The translations under genes were made by a program, and so were the position numbers. A model generated the notes under the pieces. That model made no database searches and was not told the DNA's origin. It worked only from the letters and a program-made list of their open reading frames with translations. This document shows, piece by piece, positions 13,514 to 26,290 of a stretch of 64,000 nucleotides of DNA. Numbering within the stretch: position 1 is the stretch's first letter; each line of letters opens with the position of its first letter. Origin of the DNA: Parus major (taxonomy: Eukaryota > Chordata > Aves > Passeriformes > Paridae); NCBI RefSeq assembly GCF_001522545.3, contig NC_031769.1, positions 70,573,814 through 70,637,813 of the forward strand, in the 5' to 3' direction.

Positions 13514-13700
13514 ACAGAACAACTGATTAAGCTGAGTTGGAAGGAACCCATCAGGATCATTGAGTCCAACTCCTGCCCAGCATAGCACCAACTCCAAGAA
13601 TCACACCATGCACCTGAGGGTATAGCCCAAAGACTTCTTGAGCTCTGTCAGGATTGGTGCTGTGATCACTTCCCTGGGGAGCCTGTTCCAGCACCCAAAG
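13514..13700 (-). mobile_element. CR1 LINE, 3' terminal fragment
   Basis: The reverse strand carries a CR1 3' untranslated end of about 187 bases. On the plus strand it reads through GAGTTGGAAGGAACCCATCAG and GAGTCCAACTCCTGCCCAGC, and ends in CTGGGGAGCCTGTTCCAGCACCC. This is the usual reverse complement of a CR1 tail in the subfamily with AATCACACCATGCACCTGAG-like sequence. The element is heavily 5'-truncated, as expected from incomplete target-primed reverse transcription. The tail lies at the left, next to unique AT-rich DNA. It has no coding capacity. Confidence 0.88.
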
Positions 13701-16700
13701 TTGCATTATTAGCTCAAAATTTAACTTCAGTTTCTAGATTTAATGGAAATTATCTGACGGTATGAGGATGCACATATGTATGCCCAGATACTTGACAGCC
13801 CAGAAACTAGGAAGAAAGGAATACATTATATGAAACAATTCTTTTTATGAATTTTCTTATCTGCTCCTTTAGCAGCCCTCTGCTGGAAAACAGACCATGA
13901 TAAAAAGGGTTGCACTGGGCACCTTCATGGCTGACTGTCAATGTGGCTGTGCAAGGTCCTGGCTTGCTGGCTCTCCTGTGAGCTGCTCAGGAGGCCCATT
14001 CACCTGGGAGCTTGAAGCCTCAGTTGTCTGCTTTCCTTCTTGCCTTGCAGTTTCTCAGCTGTCTGGGTTTCCAGAGATTACGAGAAACTCTGGCTCCTGG
14101 GTAAGAGTGATACAGCGTGATTAATTCTCCCTCACAAAGAATTACAACATTTGGAAATTTTCTTGCAAAGTGGAGTAGAATCAATTTGTTATAATCTCTT
14201 TTTATAATCTCTAATAAATATTTCACCTTTTTATTCTGGAGCAGAAACGTGCTGTAAAAATGCACAGCCACAATGAAATGTCTTTTGGTGTGAATGTATA
14301 TGAGTCTCTAAGACTGAATTTTTTCTTTTACTTGTTAGGCACACATACCTTCCTAAAGTTAATGAGTAAAAGCATATTTTATTACACCTAAAAGTTTTTC
14401 ATTTGTTATGGAGCAAATAAAAATAAAGGTTGGCTCTAGACTCCATATAGTGATTCAGAGTTGGAGATAATTAAACAATTTATATTTTGTTACATATAAT
14501 TTTCTTTATTCTCAAACCCCAGGCATGCTTGATGCCCAAACAACAAAAAAGGAGAACTGCATTTCTAACTTTACTATGCACACAAATATAATGTGCACAT
14601 TATATTTGGATTCTGATTCTTTCCCTTCATGAGCATTTTAAGAGCTTGCATTCTGACAGGGAAATGAAATTTGGTTTTGTGCAGAACAATACATCTGTAG
14701 TACCCCAGTCCAGAAAAAAAATCCCACATTGCAGCCTAACATTTTGTTACTGAATTTGGATTCATGTCTGTTTCCACAAGAATGAGAAACCAGACAAACA
14801 AGGTGGTCATAGGACAGGCACATAATGTGTTGTTTCCTATTTGTGCTTTGGATCAGCATCATTATGACACTAATACAGCAGCTCTGCTTCTGGGAGGAGC
14901 TGAAAATTCACAATTTAAAAATTATATTTTTTCACATATAATTTTTGATGGCATTGTAGCAGTAATGTCAGAGAAAGGTTTTAGTTTGATCTGAAGAGAA
15001 GAAAGACTGAATGATCAGATTAAAACTCATATTCTGCATTTCTATCAACATTAAAATGGATTGCAGCATAGCTGCAAAGACTCGGGCTGCTTCAGGCTCA
15101 GAATAAGCTCCTTGGTTAGGAACTAGCAGTTTTTTCAACACAACATTATCTCTCCATGTTAATTTATTTCATTATAGTGATTTATAGTTGATATTGCTTT
15201 TGTCTCACCTTGATGGTTGCAAAGACATTATTCACTATCAGACACGGTGCCTTTTGTCCAATTTTCTAAATGTCACTACTAAAAGAAACTATGCAAAACA
15301 TTTTAATTAATGCTGAATTCAATCAAAGAGAAGAGAAAAATGTTCATTGTAGTGCTTCAGAAAAAAAACCCTCCAAGTTATAATAAATTAATCCCTCCAT
15401 GTTGCCATTTGTAGCATAAAAGTGAACTACAGAGGTTATTCAAAGAGGGTGATTCAATTCTCATCATTTAGGAATATCTAATTTTATAACATTTTAGAAA
15501 TATTTTCTGGTCTTTAAGTGTATAGCTTGTGCCTATTTGTTCATAAGTTCCATGCCTTTAGAAGAAAAGTTGAAGGGATACTGTAGTATAGAGAGGAAGT
15601 ATGAGAGAAAATACAGGAAGCTAGTCATGCTGTGAATTTTCTAATTACAGTGCTAATAAGAGATTATTGAAACACAAACATTATGATAGAGAGACCTTCT
15701 GACATTCATTATCATAATTTTCAGTTCACCTACTATAAATTTTACATAACACTGCTAGAACTCTTTATTTTGGTGTAGATTATTTTATCTAGGCATTTGT
15801 TTGCTAGATTTTCTAGTGATTTATCTGACAGCTCTGGCATTTATGACTCTACCTGGGGAAGAATTTCAAGATAAGTTTCCCACTACACCAGTGCCAAATT
15901 ACCTTTGTGATATAATTTTTATGTTAGTTCCTTTATCCAAACCTATGCTTTTCACTACAAAATTTTCAGAGCTGCAACTTGAAATGACCCAAATTTATTG
16001 TATAAATACACTGAAATGAAAAACCTTGAAGTAGAAGTGCTACGCCCAGTAATCAGAAGGTAATATTTTTCTCTAGACTGTCAAGACCTTTCATTTTTAT
16101 TTTCTTCAGATTTGTAAAATGGAATTGTAAAGTAAATTACAACCTTGCAACTTTTTCAAAAAATATTAAATGGAATTTTAGAATCTGCAGATGTAGTAAT
16201 TATTTTCATTGTCATTATTTATTTCCCAAATAATAAGAGGTACCTCTTCTGAACCTGGTGTATTGACCTTACAAATTAGTGCATAAGCTAAAATTACGAT
16301 TTCCTCCTCCATGTTTTCTCTTTTTTTGTTTTTTATTTTGTTTTTTACATCTCCACCTTAGAAACAAAGTCAATAAGTCAATGGAGGGCTTATTTTGAAA
16401 GGATGTTTAGAACTGAACTCGCATTTCCTCAAATCATATTTAAAATTTTCAGAGAGATTTTAAAGTATTTTAGAGGAGGATAGACAAAGTGAATATTCAC
16501 ATCAGATGAACTTGTGAAGATTGTGTCTTCATAGTGTTTCACTGAATGCTGAACATATATTAAACTGTCTCAAAATGAGAAATGGAGAAAATGTTATCCT
16601 TACCTACACCTTCTGCAATTCATTATGGTGGAGATTTTACAGTTACAAAAATCTTGTCCTTTAAAATAAACAAACAAACAAAAATAAAAGCCCTGAGGCT

Positions 16701-16741
16701 AACTTTAAAGGTTAAACAGTCTTTCTTTCTTCTCCTTTGCT
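13701..16741. other. Non-coding DNA
   Basis: Unique AT-rich sequence without recognisable genes. The notable structure is the 26-bp palindrome at 14583-14608, listed separately. A short (CAAA)n-like A-rich stretch lies at about 16663-16687. Confidence 0.55.
14583..14608. repeat. Perfect 26-bp palindrome
   Basis: The left arm CAAATATAATGTG is followed immediately by its exact reverse complement, with no spacer. The centre is GTGCAC. No protein family target is evident and function is unknown. Confidence 0.95.
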
Positions 16742-16849
16742 TCATCCTTTGATATTGCCAGCTTCTTTATTATTCATTTTAACTTCCAAGCTGCTCAGCT
16801 GGTGGATGGAGTCTCTTAGTTTAGTAATGATGCAAGCCTTCATTCCTTC
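16742..16849 (-). CDS. Candidate terminal coding exon (unidentified, weak)
   Basis: On the minus strand a pyrimidine-rich run ending in TTTTTTACAG (16850 onward) forms a good splice acceptor. It is followed by 35 codons and a TGA. The peptide begins EGMKACIITKLRDSIHQL and ends NIKG; it is hydrophilic and could be helical. The frame is open from the acceptor to the stop. A minus-strand AATAAA lies about 525 bases downstream (near 16216-16221), which would suit a 3' untranslated region. I do not recognise the protein, and no partner exon was found in this window. A chance arrangement is quite possible, and RNA evidence or conservation would decide. Confidence 0.22.
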   Translation of the reverse strand, partial: EGMKACIITKLRDSIHQLSSLEVKMNNKEAGNIKG

Positions 16850-18126
16850 CTGTAAAAAAGAAATATCCATGAATAAATGAAATTTATCTCTCTGCTGCCA
16901 TGTCAGTCTCCTAAGACTTCTCATCTGAGAACTGGTACCTGTTTGACAGTGGTGGGAAAGTGGTATTTATTAATGAGTTTCATAATTTCTGCTTGGGAAT
17001 TACATATTTTCTCTACACTGCAGGCCAGTCTCTGTCTTACAGCAAATTGCCTCTGCATACAGGAAAAATCCATTCACTTCTTACTCATAATAAATTTTGT
17101 CTGTGGAGGAACACCAGGTCTCAGGAGCAGTTTAGACTTCTAAGTTATGTTTCTGTATGTTTACATAATGCAACTGGTATATAAAACTACTTACAAAAAA
17201 AAATCCTCTTGCCACTGAGAGGCTGTAAAACCCTTTAGATATGAATTTAATACAGAAAGAATGCCTAGGATAATAAGGATCAACTGAATCCAGGCAGACA
17301 ATGTGACTTGGAGATATTCAGAGCTTGGATATAATATAGCTTGGAGTTACTAAATGTAGGGTCTCAGCCTACAGAGAGAAGGCTATTTCCTGTCAAACTG
17401 AAGGGACAAAGAAAGGAGCAAGGTAAAAGAGAGGACATGAAAGGACTGAACTTGTTAGATCCCCCCAGCACACAGCTTTCCTCACAAAGGTGAGTTCCAT
17501 GCTTAAATGGGCTGTATGACAAGCCCCAAAGAGGTAAAGCTCTGATCGTGAAACTCTTTCGTTTATATTGTCTTCATCAAACAACTGGGGCTCTTGGGGA
17601 AAATGGGTTTGTACATTCAGAACAGCAGTTGCAATCCGAAAGGGGAAATATTGCTGAGCTATAAATCCAGGACATAATGAAGACTCTGAGTCTACCTGGT
17701 GCAGAGATAGGCAATGGAAGTGAAGGGATGTCGCTGCTAAGTACTTTGTGAGACTTCTATTGAACTGATGACAATTTTCTTTTGTCGAGAAGGAGCTCAC
17801 CAGAGATAACTCAGGGCTTTTAGTAAGCCATATAAACTTTTACTCCCATGGCTTTAGATCCTTAGTCCGGGTACTCTGAAATATATTCTAGGCTTCATGT
17901 TAAAGTATGTACCACACAGAAAAAGAGTCAATCATTTTTATGCCAAGAATTTGCTAAGTAGGATTAGGACTAGCCAGTTGAAGAAATGTTATTTACAGAC
18001 ATAGGGGTCTGTGTATTCACTGGGAATTGAAACATGTTACAGCTGGTCAACACAGTGGCTTTCACTTACTTGACTAAAAAATTGGCTTACACAATTCAGA
18101 CTAAATGTAAAGGAAAGAAGTTAATT

Positions 18127-18147
18127 AAAAAAAAAAAAAAAAAAAAA
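18127..18147. repeat. Poly(A) tract, 21 A
   Basis: Uninterrupted run of 21 A on the plus strand, with no retroelement body upstream. Confidence 0.95.
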
Positions 18148-20861
18148 GACTAATTTAAAATAGGAACAGAATCTAGTAAAAAACAGACTTCATTTATTTT
18201 AAATATTCACTAAAACATCAATAAAGGAAGATTTTCATTAAATATAGATTACAGGACAGTTTTATTAAAAAATTGCAACTTTTCTCCTTTTGAATTAAAA
18301 CAAAGTCAGTAGTGGTCATCATTTGTACTTCAGGCCATATGTGAAATATCTGCATATTATTTTAGTATGCCAGGTAGGGTTCAGAAATGCAGAAATGACT
18401 GTATGTTAAATATATCATATAATTTCACATATGAAGAAATTTTTGTATGTATAAACAAAATATTGACTCAGTGAGAAGAGAAAGTACATTCTACCATATT
18501 TTGGAAAGAAAGTGTTTTAACCTTATTTTCCAATGCAATAATTCATGTCACAGGAAAAAAAAAAACAATGCCATATTATTATATGGATTTTCAAGAAGTT
18601 AGTGAGGAATAGACAAGGCACAAATAGTTGAGAACAACAACATGACATTGAGTTTTGGGAAGGTTTATAGTGGTGTCTAGTTTTAGGCATTTATTGCAGT
18701 GGAGATAAACTCAGCTTATACCTTTAGGGTGTCAATTGCAATACAGTTGGCCAGAATGTTCCCAGATACCTGATTTAATAAGAACTAGGTAAAGATAAAA
18801 ACAGACAAAGGAATGAGAGTGAAGTTTGAAGTCTAGAGGCATAGAACATGACTGAAACACTGCTTGATATTTGTTCAATATTTGTTTGATTGTTATGACA
18901 AATTAGATTAAAATTGATGCTTTACTGGCCAGTGACAGTGATAAGAAAAAAAAACCAAAACTACTTCAAAGGAAATATTTGCTATGGTAGTCAATAACCA
19001 GAAAAATTAGTTAAACCTAGAAAAGAGGAGAAAAGAGCACAGACATAGTGTCATGGCAATTAGTAGTGTGTATGAGAAATTATATTCCTGTGAATTAAAT
19101 CATTACCTAATTTAGTTGTTTTTAATCAATAATTCTTCCTCAATAAAAAAAGTCTCTCATGTCTGAGATCCTTACACAAACTGCTATTATTCTATAAAAC
19201 AGTTAAATGGGAAATTTCAGGAGAAGCATTTTGAGTATGTTTTCAGGCAAATATATGTTTCTGGATAACTTGACAACTAAACTCAATGATCTATTGAAGA
19301 CCACAGGTCTTCTTTTAAAATAAAACTTAATTTGCAAAAGAAAACAGAAAATGGCAAAACTCTCACTGAACTTCTTGCAGAAAACTGCATCTCAGATTTT
19401 TTTGATGACAGAGTAAGAAAAAATGTTGAACTGTGGTTTCATATCTACTATTGTAAAGCCTGCCCACTATGAAGGTCCCCCAACAAGAAATCACTTACTA
19501 GATTCTCAACAAAAAAGAATTTGGGTGGGTCTACTCATTACTTGATTTAAAGCCTTGCTAAATTAAATGCCCAAGTCACATGAAGTTTTTGTATGCTCAT
19601 CTCTGTGACTGGTGTTTAAACATCTCTGGAAATATCTTTTTCTAATTTTGGAATTCACATTAAGGAATATTTTGTGTATGGGCAGTTTCAACAACTTTGT
19701 GCAGACTAATGTTCTTTCCAAGATGAAGATGGCAAAATCTGGCCCTTTTCCAGTGAAAATGAGAGCTTGGACCAGACTAAGGTAGCATTTTGATGTTTTG
19801 CAGAAAACTCTATTACAGTGTCTTAGCTTTGCCCTGCTGAACCTGGAGTACTTACAATAACTTCCTAGCCTGTTTGGGTTTCTATTTTTTTAAAAATATT
19901 TTTTAATTATGAAAAGCAATATTTAGGAATTAATTTCTGCATTATGCAATCTTTAAAAACACAGAAATTATATGTAAAATTATATAAGCCACTTCTTTGC
20001 ATGCACCATAATAACTACGAAAATCTCATTTTTCAGGTTGTAGCAGAGAAGGAAGCTACAAAACAGTGGAGGGGTATTAACTGAAAAATAAGCAACTTGA
20101 CAATAGAAATAATAATAAAAATTACCTATAATCTTGGCTTTTACTCAGAACAATAGCAATAAGGAATGTAAAGGTGACTGATCTATTCTATAGCAACAGA
20201 GTCACCATGGAAAGTGTTATATATTTCTTAAGTGCATTTTGTTGATACTAGGTACTGAATATAAGAATATAATGTATCTAAAGTCCTTTACACATCTTTA
20301 TTCAAGAAAACAAAGCAAGGGACCTTTTATTTATTTATTTATTTGTTGGGTTTTTGTTTTTTGTCTTTCATATCTAACAGTAAAAGGAAAGAAAATAACA
20401 GATTACAGATTTCTGTGAGTTTGTCTGGGGACTGAATTTGCCATTGTGTTTTTAGAACTATTTGTGACTTAAAAAAACCCTTCTGGCTTTGAGACACCTT
20501 CATTTTTTTGAAAACTGTTTTATACAGTTGATCAGAAGTTTCCCTCCAGCATGTTAGTTTTTCAAGAAGCTGTTTACACATCTTCCTTTACACCACACTG
20601 GCAACACAGAGGGGATTTAAAATGGAAGTAATTTACCTGCAGGTCTATAACAGATACAAGACAGCTCATAAGCCACTACTCAAGATTCATGAAAACTCAG
20701 GGTAGGTATCCATTACCCATCAGGTTTTTTTCAAATCATACCTAAAGGTATGCTATGATCTGGTTATTAAAATTATTAGAGAGATGCCTCTGCCGCAATT
20801 AAGGTGAAAATGAGACCATATGCTGAAGTCAAGAATATGGATTTTATTTAAAAGTAAATTT

Positions 20862-20943
20862 GAGGAAGAGACGGAGATAGAAAGAAATAGAAAAAAAAAG
20901 GGAGGGAGAGAAAAAGAGTGACAGAGGGACAAAGTAGAGAATA
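20862..20943. repeat. Polypurine (GA-rich) tract
   Basis: About 82 bases almost entirely A and G on the plus strand, broken by only a few pyrimidines. Tracts of this kind can adopt non-B DNA (triplex) forms; no function is shown here. Confidence 0.85.
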
Positions 20944-21039
20944 TCACTACTCTGTGGATCCTGAAGCCATCATATTGATTCTCTTCTTTCACTCTTCTTG
21001 GTGCTGAGGGTCCCTTAAAACCATAGTCTGTCAGATTAA

Positions 21040-21525
21040 TATACATTTAAACCAGGTGGGAATGCCCTGGAGCTGGTGGAGAGGGGGCAGCAAGTTTGGC
21101 ACTGTCTCTTGCAGCAAAGTGTGGAGATCCAGACTCTTGCATCACTTTGCAACACATACATGCTCTTGTGCAAGGCCTCAGGAATGAGTCTGGGTAGCAG
21201 TTTGGGGTCTCTGATGGATTATGGAACCTCCTTTGCTGTGCCATGTAAACATGATGTCCCACAGACGTGGCCTACCCAGGATTGGTTCAAGAGCTGAGTT
21301 GTTTTGTGTAAAGGAGGACGGGTGTTCATTGCCTCTGACCAAGGGTTATACTACACACCCAAAACTCTCCTCCTTGACACTTGGTTTGTGGGGGAGTGTG
21401 TGCAAACCTGGCCTCAGCAGATGACACAGCCAGTGATGACTTTCAGGAGAGCTCCTGGGTTTGGCTTTCTTGTGGATACATTCTTCTCTCTTAGCCTTGT
21501 TTACTTTTCCCTAGACCTAAGATAA
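21040..21525 (+). pseudogene. Coding-like stretch of unknown origin, one internal stop
   Basis: One forward frame is open from 21040 to 21525 except for a single TGA at 21295-21297, giving about 160 codons. Local GC content is clearly higher than in the flanks. The predicted sequence is rich in Cys, Trp and Leu. Its second half contains GGRVFIASDQGLYYTP, then WFVGEC, and ends in a hydrophobic segment (VDTFFSLSLVYFSL). The pattern vaguely recalls a surface protein, possibly a retroviral envelope remnant, but I cannot identify it. An ERVL-type LTR begins about 340 bases downstream on the same strand, although ERVL elements usually lack an envelope gene. It may equally be a host pseudogene or chance. 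Confidence 0.25.
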
Positions 21526-21867
21526 TTGGACAATGGCATCACTTTATCTTGTCTTAAGTTGTCTTAAACTGCTTAACTCACAGTCCAAAGCTCCAGTCAG
21601 GAGGCATATTCACAGAACATTCACGGTCACAGGTTCTTTATGTACTTTTGCCATGATGGGCAAAAAGTCCTTCATAACAATGTCTGAGCCATGAACTATA
21701 ACATTTCACTTTCACAAGGTATCAGGAAACACAAGAATATTGAGAAAAATACTCATCTTCACTTGTTTGAATGCTTGAATAAATAGTATCGATTATAATC
21801 CAAATTCTGAATTTTCTGTTTCAGAAAAAGGTTGGTAAAGGCAAACCAGATAGAAACACTATAGAGC

Positions 21868-22406
21868 TGTGCTGATTATGAATTAGAGTTAATTTTCTTC
21901 ACAGTGGCTGGTACAGGGCTGTGTTTTGTATTTTTGTTGAACACGGGCTTGATAATACAGAAACTTTTTTTGTTGCTGTTGAGCAGAGCTTACAAACAGC
22001 CAAGGCCTTTTCCTCTTTTGGTGGTGTCATTTTGGAGAGGAAGTTGGGGGGTGCTTGGGAGGCTGGGAGGAGAGACAACTAAGACAGATGATTGCAAAGG
22101 ATCAAAAGGATATTCCAGACCGTATGCCATCATGCTCAGTATATGAAGTGGAGGGAAGAAAAGGAAGGAGGCATGTTTGGGGTGATGGTGTTTGTCTTCC
22201 CAAGTCACTGCTACTTATGATGGGCCCCTGGTCTTCTGGAGATGGCTGAACACCTGCTGCTCAAAGGGAAGTGGCAAATGAATGCCTGGCTTTTCTTTTC
22301 CATCTGCCTTTAAGATAGTGTAATATGGAAAAGTAAAGCCAGTTGGTGGGAGAGTGAAGGAGCAGATGAGTGGGCCTTGGTGGCTGTCTGGGGATGAAGC
22401 ACAAGA
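21868..22406 (+). mobile_element. Solo LTR, avian ERVL-like family
   Basis: This is a degraded long terminal repeat of an endogenous retrovirus in the forward orientation, about 539 bases. It shows the family landmarks in order: GAGTTAATTTTCTTCACAG near the 5' end, TTGATAATACAG, CCAAGGCCTTTTCC, GGATATTCCAGACCGTATG, and a TATA-like TATATGAAG at 22140-22148 after CATGCTCAG. GTTTGTCTTCCCAAGT and GGAGATGGCTGAACACCTGC follow. The 3' part after about 22305 is diverged but ends with a recognisable GGGAGAGTG...GGATGAAGCACAAG segment. It starts with TG (TGTGCTG), but the end has drifted from CA. No clear target-site duplication remains and no internal viral genes are present, so it is probably a solo LTR left by recombination. 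The family name is from recognition, not a search. Confidence 0.82.
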
Positions 22407-24730
22407 AAGGGCTATAGCTTTTTACATGAGCATACAACTGACTTGTAGCTTTGGGGGAAAAACATTAGCAACAACAACCAAAAAAAATACCAATAAGCAA
22501 ATAAACAAACAAAAACTCCCAAGAAACCCCCCACCAAACTTCTGTGACAAATTACAAAAATGGATTGATTGAGATACTATCTTTTAGTATAGTTCTTAAT
22601 TTTATTTACTGAAATATCCAGTATTATAACCTACTTTCTTCATGATTATTTGCTTGGATTGCTTCTGAAGTTTCAAAGATTTGTTTTTTGGGATAATTTT
22701 CTTCTTCATTTACTGATATCTTACTTGGGAGATGGAAGCAATTAATAAAAAGCTGATCATTTCTCAAATACACATAAAGAATAACATACTAGCAAAACAA
22801 TGCATCATAGTTTTAGTCACAAAAATGTTAATGCAAAATAGCATTTGACGCTATTTTAATAATCAGAGTTAATTGTCGGCCACATTTGAAAATGAAAGAG
22901 AATGGAAAATCTGTTGACTTGTTGAATTAAGTTAAACCAGTTTATAAAATCAGTCAACATTCCAGTACAGGATGGGCAGCTTGCAAGGGGTTAATATGTT
23001 CTTAGCACTTTGAAGTCTAAATTACTTTTAGAAAGTAATATCCATATGGTACCTTGAAGGAAGGCCTAAGCAGTAAACTTTAACTGCTGCCTGAGTTGGC
23101 AATCATTTCATAGAGACAAGACACTGCACGAGAAATTGCTCTATAAATAAGATCCCTTACAGAAGAATTAAAATGAAATTCATATTATTGGTCTTCACAA
23201 GGAGTCATAAAAAACCCAGGACAGCCAGGAAGTGGCACTTGTTTCAAATCACTGTTAGAAGCACCTGAAGGACACCCCTAAAGTCAGCTTGATCAATGAT
23301 GATGAATGCATTGGTCAAGTTTTTGTGCGACTGTAAAGCATTTGGAAGCCTTGAGGAAATTCATCTGGCAAAAAGAAATAGGACAGATATGAGATATTCC
23401 TACTGCAGAGATTTTCCTATGACCATTAATCCAGATATGTGCCCTATCTTACTGAGTAAAGTATCTCTAAACTCTTCCCTGTATCATCCCCAAATCTTTT
23501 AGGAGCTCCCCTGTTCTCACCTCCTTGATACAAGATCTCTGAAGTGTGACCTGTTTCTTGTGGTTTGAAGGGAGATATGTGGTCATACTGTCTGAATGAG
23601 ATTTATGATCCCCCCTGTCAAATCGTGCATTTTGCTAGCAGTGACAAGAAAGAAACTCTTGTATGATGTTTGTATTGGATCTCTGCTGATATCTCATCTG
23701 CCTGGATGCTGATATTCTGTGAGCATTTACACAAGGCTGTCAGTACTGGAGAAATGTCACATGAAAGTTTAAAGGTTTGACCTGTAAATCTGATGGGGAT
23801 GATGGCCGCAAGTAGGTGGAGGAGGGAGTGAAAGAAATTGAAAAGTGTATGTCACCTATTTGAACGAAGGCTTTCCTATATCATAGAAGAGGCAGGCAGA
23901 AAAGAAATAAAATTGCTGGAACCAATGTCAGAAGCCTAAAGTATCCAAACCAGAAAGCAAGAAATTATATATGATTACCTAAACTGAATTGGATTACTGG
24001 AGCCCTTCCACTAAAGTCATGATTTGTTTTCCTTTATAATTTATTTTTTTCTTCAGACACTACAAACCATGAGCAAAATATTCTGAACTATTACTCATAT
24101 GGCATTTTATGAAGGGGAGTGATGGATATACTAGAGGTAGCAGTGACATTGATGGCAATGCATAGCAAAAGAAACCTGAAAATGTTTGATATTTGTTTAA
24201 AATAAAACTTCTTTCTAGTTGCTGCTATTTTGAAAATTATTTTCAATCAGTTTCATGTCTTTGAAAAGTGACAGTTTAATGTCAAAAGGTCTATAAATCT
24301 GCTATTATTGCACACAACAGATATGTGCCTGTCAGCTGCCATAGCTTTGAACTTTAACCACATTCCTTAAGGGTGATAAGATAACATCAAAATTGCTTTG
24401 ATACCTGAAGGTTATGTTGGGAGATGTATTGAGAATACAATACCTGATAAAATGGACAACAACAATTTCATTAGAAACAATGTTTGCTGATATTAGAGAA
24501 CACAAAAGCTAGGCACAATAGCTCAAAAATTTAAATATGGGTTCAAAACCGGTTCACTAAGATGTTTAATTAAAAATTGTTTTAATTTAGATTTTTAATT
24601 TGGTGTTTTCCAATAAGTAAAAGTGCACTGCAAGATGTTTGTGTGTTTAAACACGTGAGCTTTATGTTCACTGACCAAATATCCTTCTGCTCAATTTTTC
24701 ATTCTTTTCCTTTCAAGTTTTCATTTAAAT
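22407..24730. other. Non-coding DNA
   Basis: Mostly unique AT-rich sequence. An A-rich patch follows the LTR (about 22478-22530). No open frame carries a known motif. Confidence 0.55.
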
Positions 24731-24815
24731 TCATAGAACCAAAGAAACTTTTTGGTAGGAAGGGGTCTTAAAGTTTATCTAGTTCTAATTCTTCTGCCAT
24801 GGGCAATTAAGACTC
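24731..24815 (-). mobile_element. CR1 LINE, very short 3' tail fragment (old)
   Basis: The plus strand reads TCATAGAACCAAAGAAACTT, then GGTAGGAAGGGGTCTTAAAG, TTATCTAGTT and CTGCCATGGGCA. This is the reverse complement of the last bases of an avian CR1 3' end (the 'TTCTATGA' end lies at the left). It is about 85 bases long and clearly diverged, so it is probably an old copy. The right edge is uncertain. Confidence 0.7.
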
Positions 24816-26290
24816 CAGAAGAGCTCTAAAATTCTGCACATAAACTTTTGCTCACAAAGAACCAAAAACATGAATTTCAGCATCCAATGTCTTCCCTGTA
24901 CGTCAGGTCCTGTTTCTGGATTTAGCAGATAAAGTAAAAAGCAATGAGAAGTCAACTAAATGTTATCATCTTACTCAATTATAAATTGTCTTGGATAGAA
25001 TTTACACTTTAAAGTTTTGTTAAATTAGGACCTAAAAGAATTTTGTCTTACTAAAGTCTGTTAAACTCTGCTAATAAAAACATCAATTAGTGTTAATTTC
25101 AGCAATGTAGTCCCTGAAAACTGCTTCATAATTCACACTCTTGAAGAATGCCAGACAGAGCAGACAGCAATAATTTTCAGTTTCTTTTGCCCTGTAGCCT
25201 GATTCTGCACTCTCACACAGACTGATGTGAGGTGCTTACAGTTGTGTATTAAACAGTCTTAAATCAATAGGCTGGATTTGAACTGACAGCTATGCTGTAT
25301 ATTTCTCCATTAGCTGAGGCTGATTTTAACAGATATATGTACAAGAAAAGAAAGCTAAAAACATTGGAACACTGCAATTTTATGCCCCATTGAAACACAA
25401 ACAAAGAATTATTGTTTACTTAAAGCTTTATAATGTTGGAATTAAATGTCATTCTGCAATGATATCTCCTTCACTGATGACACTTTAGGACAAGATAGCA
25501 TCTAAGACTCAAACAAATAACTGAATGATTCAGGGCAAATTTGGTGATTTATAATGCAAGAATCAAGCTCATTCATGTTCTGAACATTCTTGCAAGAGCA
25601 CTTATTTTCTTGAGAAGAAAACTTTGACATGAGTGACAGAGTAGTTAGGATCAAGTATAGATCTAATCATCATGCTTCATTACTTTAAGGCTGGTAAGTA
25701 CTGTATGAGGTTTCCAAAGTTGGTTTATTTTGCACATTAGTCACAACCATGCTCTTTTCGATATGACAATTAAATAGTCCATTAGTCATTTTATAGGGTA
25801 TTTATTCACCAGCCAAGAGGAAATTGTTATTCTGCTCTGAGATGAGCTGGGTAATTCCTGACAGATAAAATCAGAAACCTTTTTCACAAATGTGTGCATA
25901 TCCAGATGCCCACATTCAATTAATTTCAGCAGCACAGTTTATTACCCTGTCCTTATAGGGTGCTTAAGTACCTGCACAGTAAAGTTCCTTTCAGCTCAGT
26001 AGCAAATTAGTTGCTGGATCACAGAACTTGCCTCTCAGAAAAGGCAGTACAATGTCTAAGGTCAATTAAGTTTAGTTTTGGCATAGCTTACAGATTCACT
26101 TTTCAGGTTGCCTAAAATGACACAAATTCACAAAATCAATTTAAAGTATTGTTTGAAAGATACCTGGCATCCTTGAGAGGTAAAATATTCAACGTCCTCA
26201 AATCTTTTGTCATCTCTGGCCACGGCAAGCCCATCTGTCTATTTGCAAGGTCATAGCTAGCAGATCACAACAATTTAAGCAAACAACTCT
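24816..26290. other. Non-coding DNA
   Basis: Unique AT-rich sequence; nothing recognisable was seen. Confidence 0.55.

Larger units (their letters stand above)
16925..21039. other. Non-coding DNA
   Basis: No clear gene or transposon. A 135-codon open frame on the minus strand (17393-17800) has no recognisable domain or splice context. Simple sequence includes a 21-base A run (18127-18147), a short (TTTA)n (20325-20344) and a purine-rich tract (20862-20943). Confidence 0.5.

Noticed and set aside
17393..17800. 135-codon minus-strand open frame in unique DNA
   Set aside because: No recognisable domain, no splice context and no CpG-rich promoter nearby; length is within chance over 64 kb.
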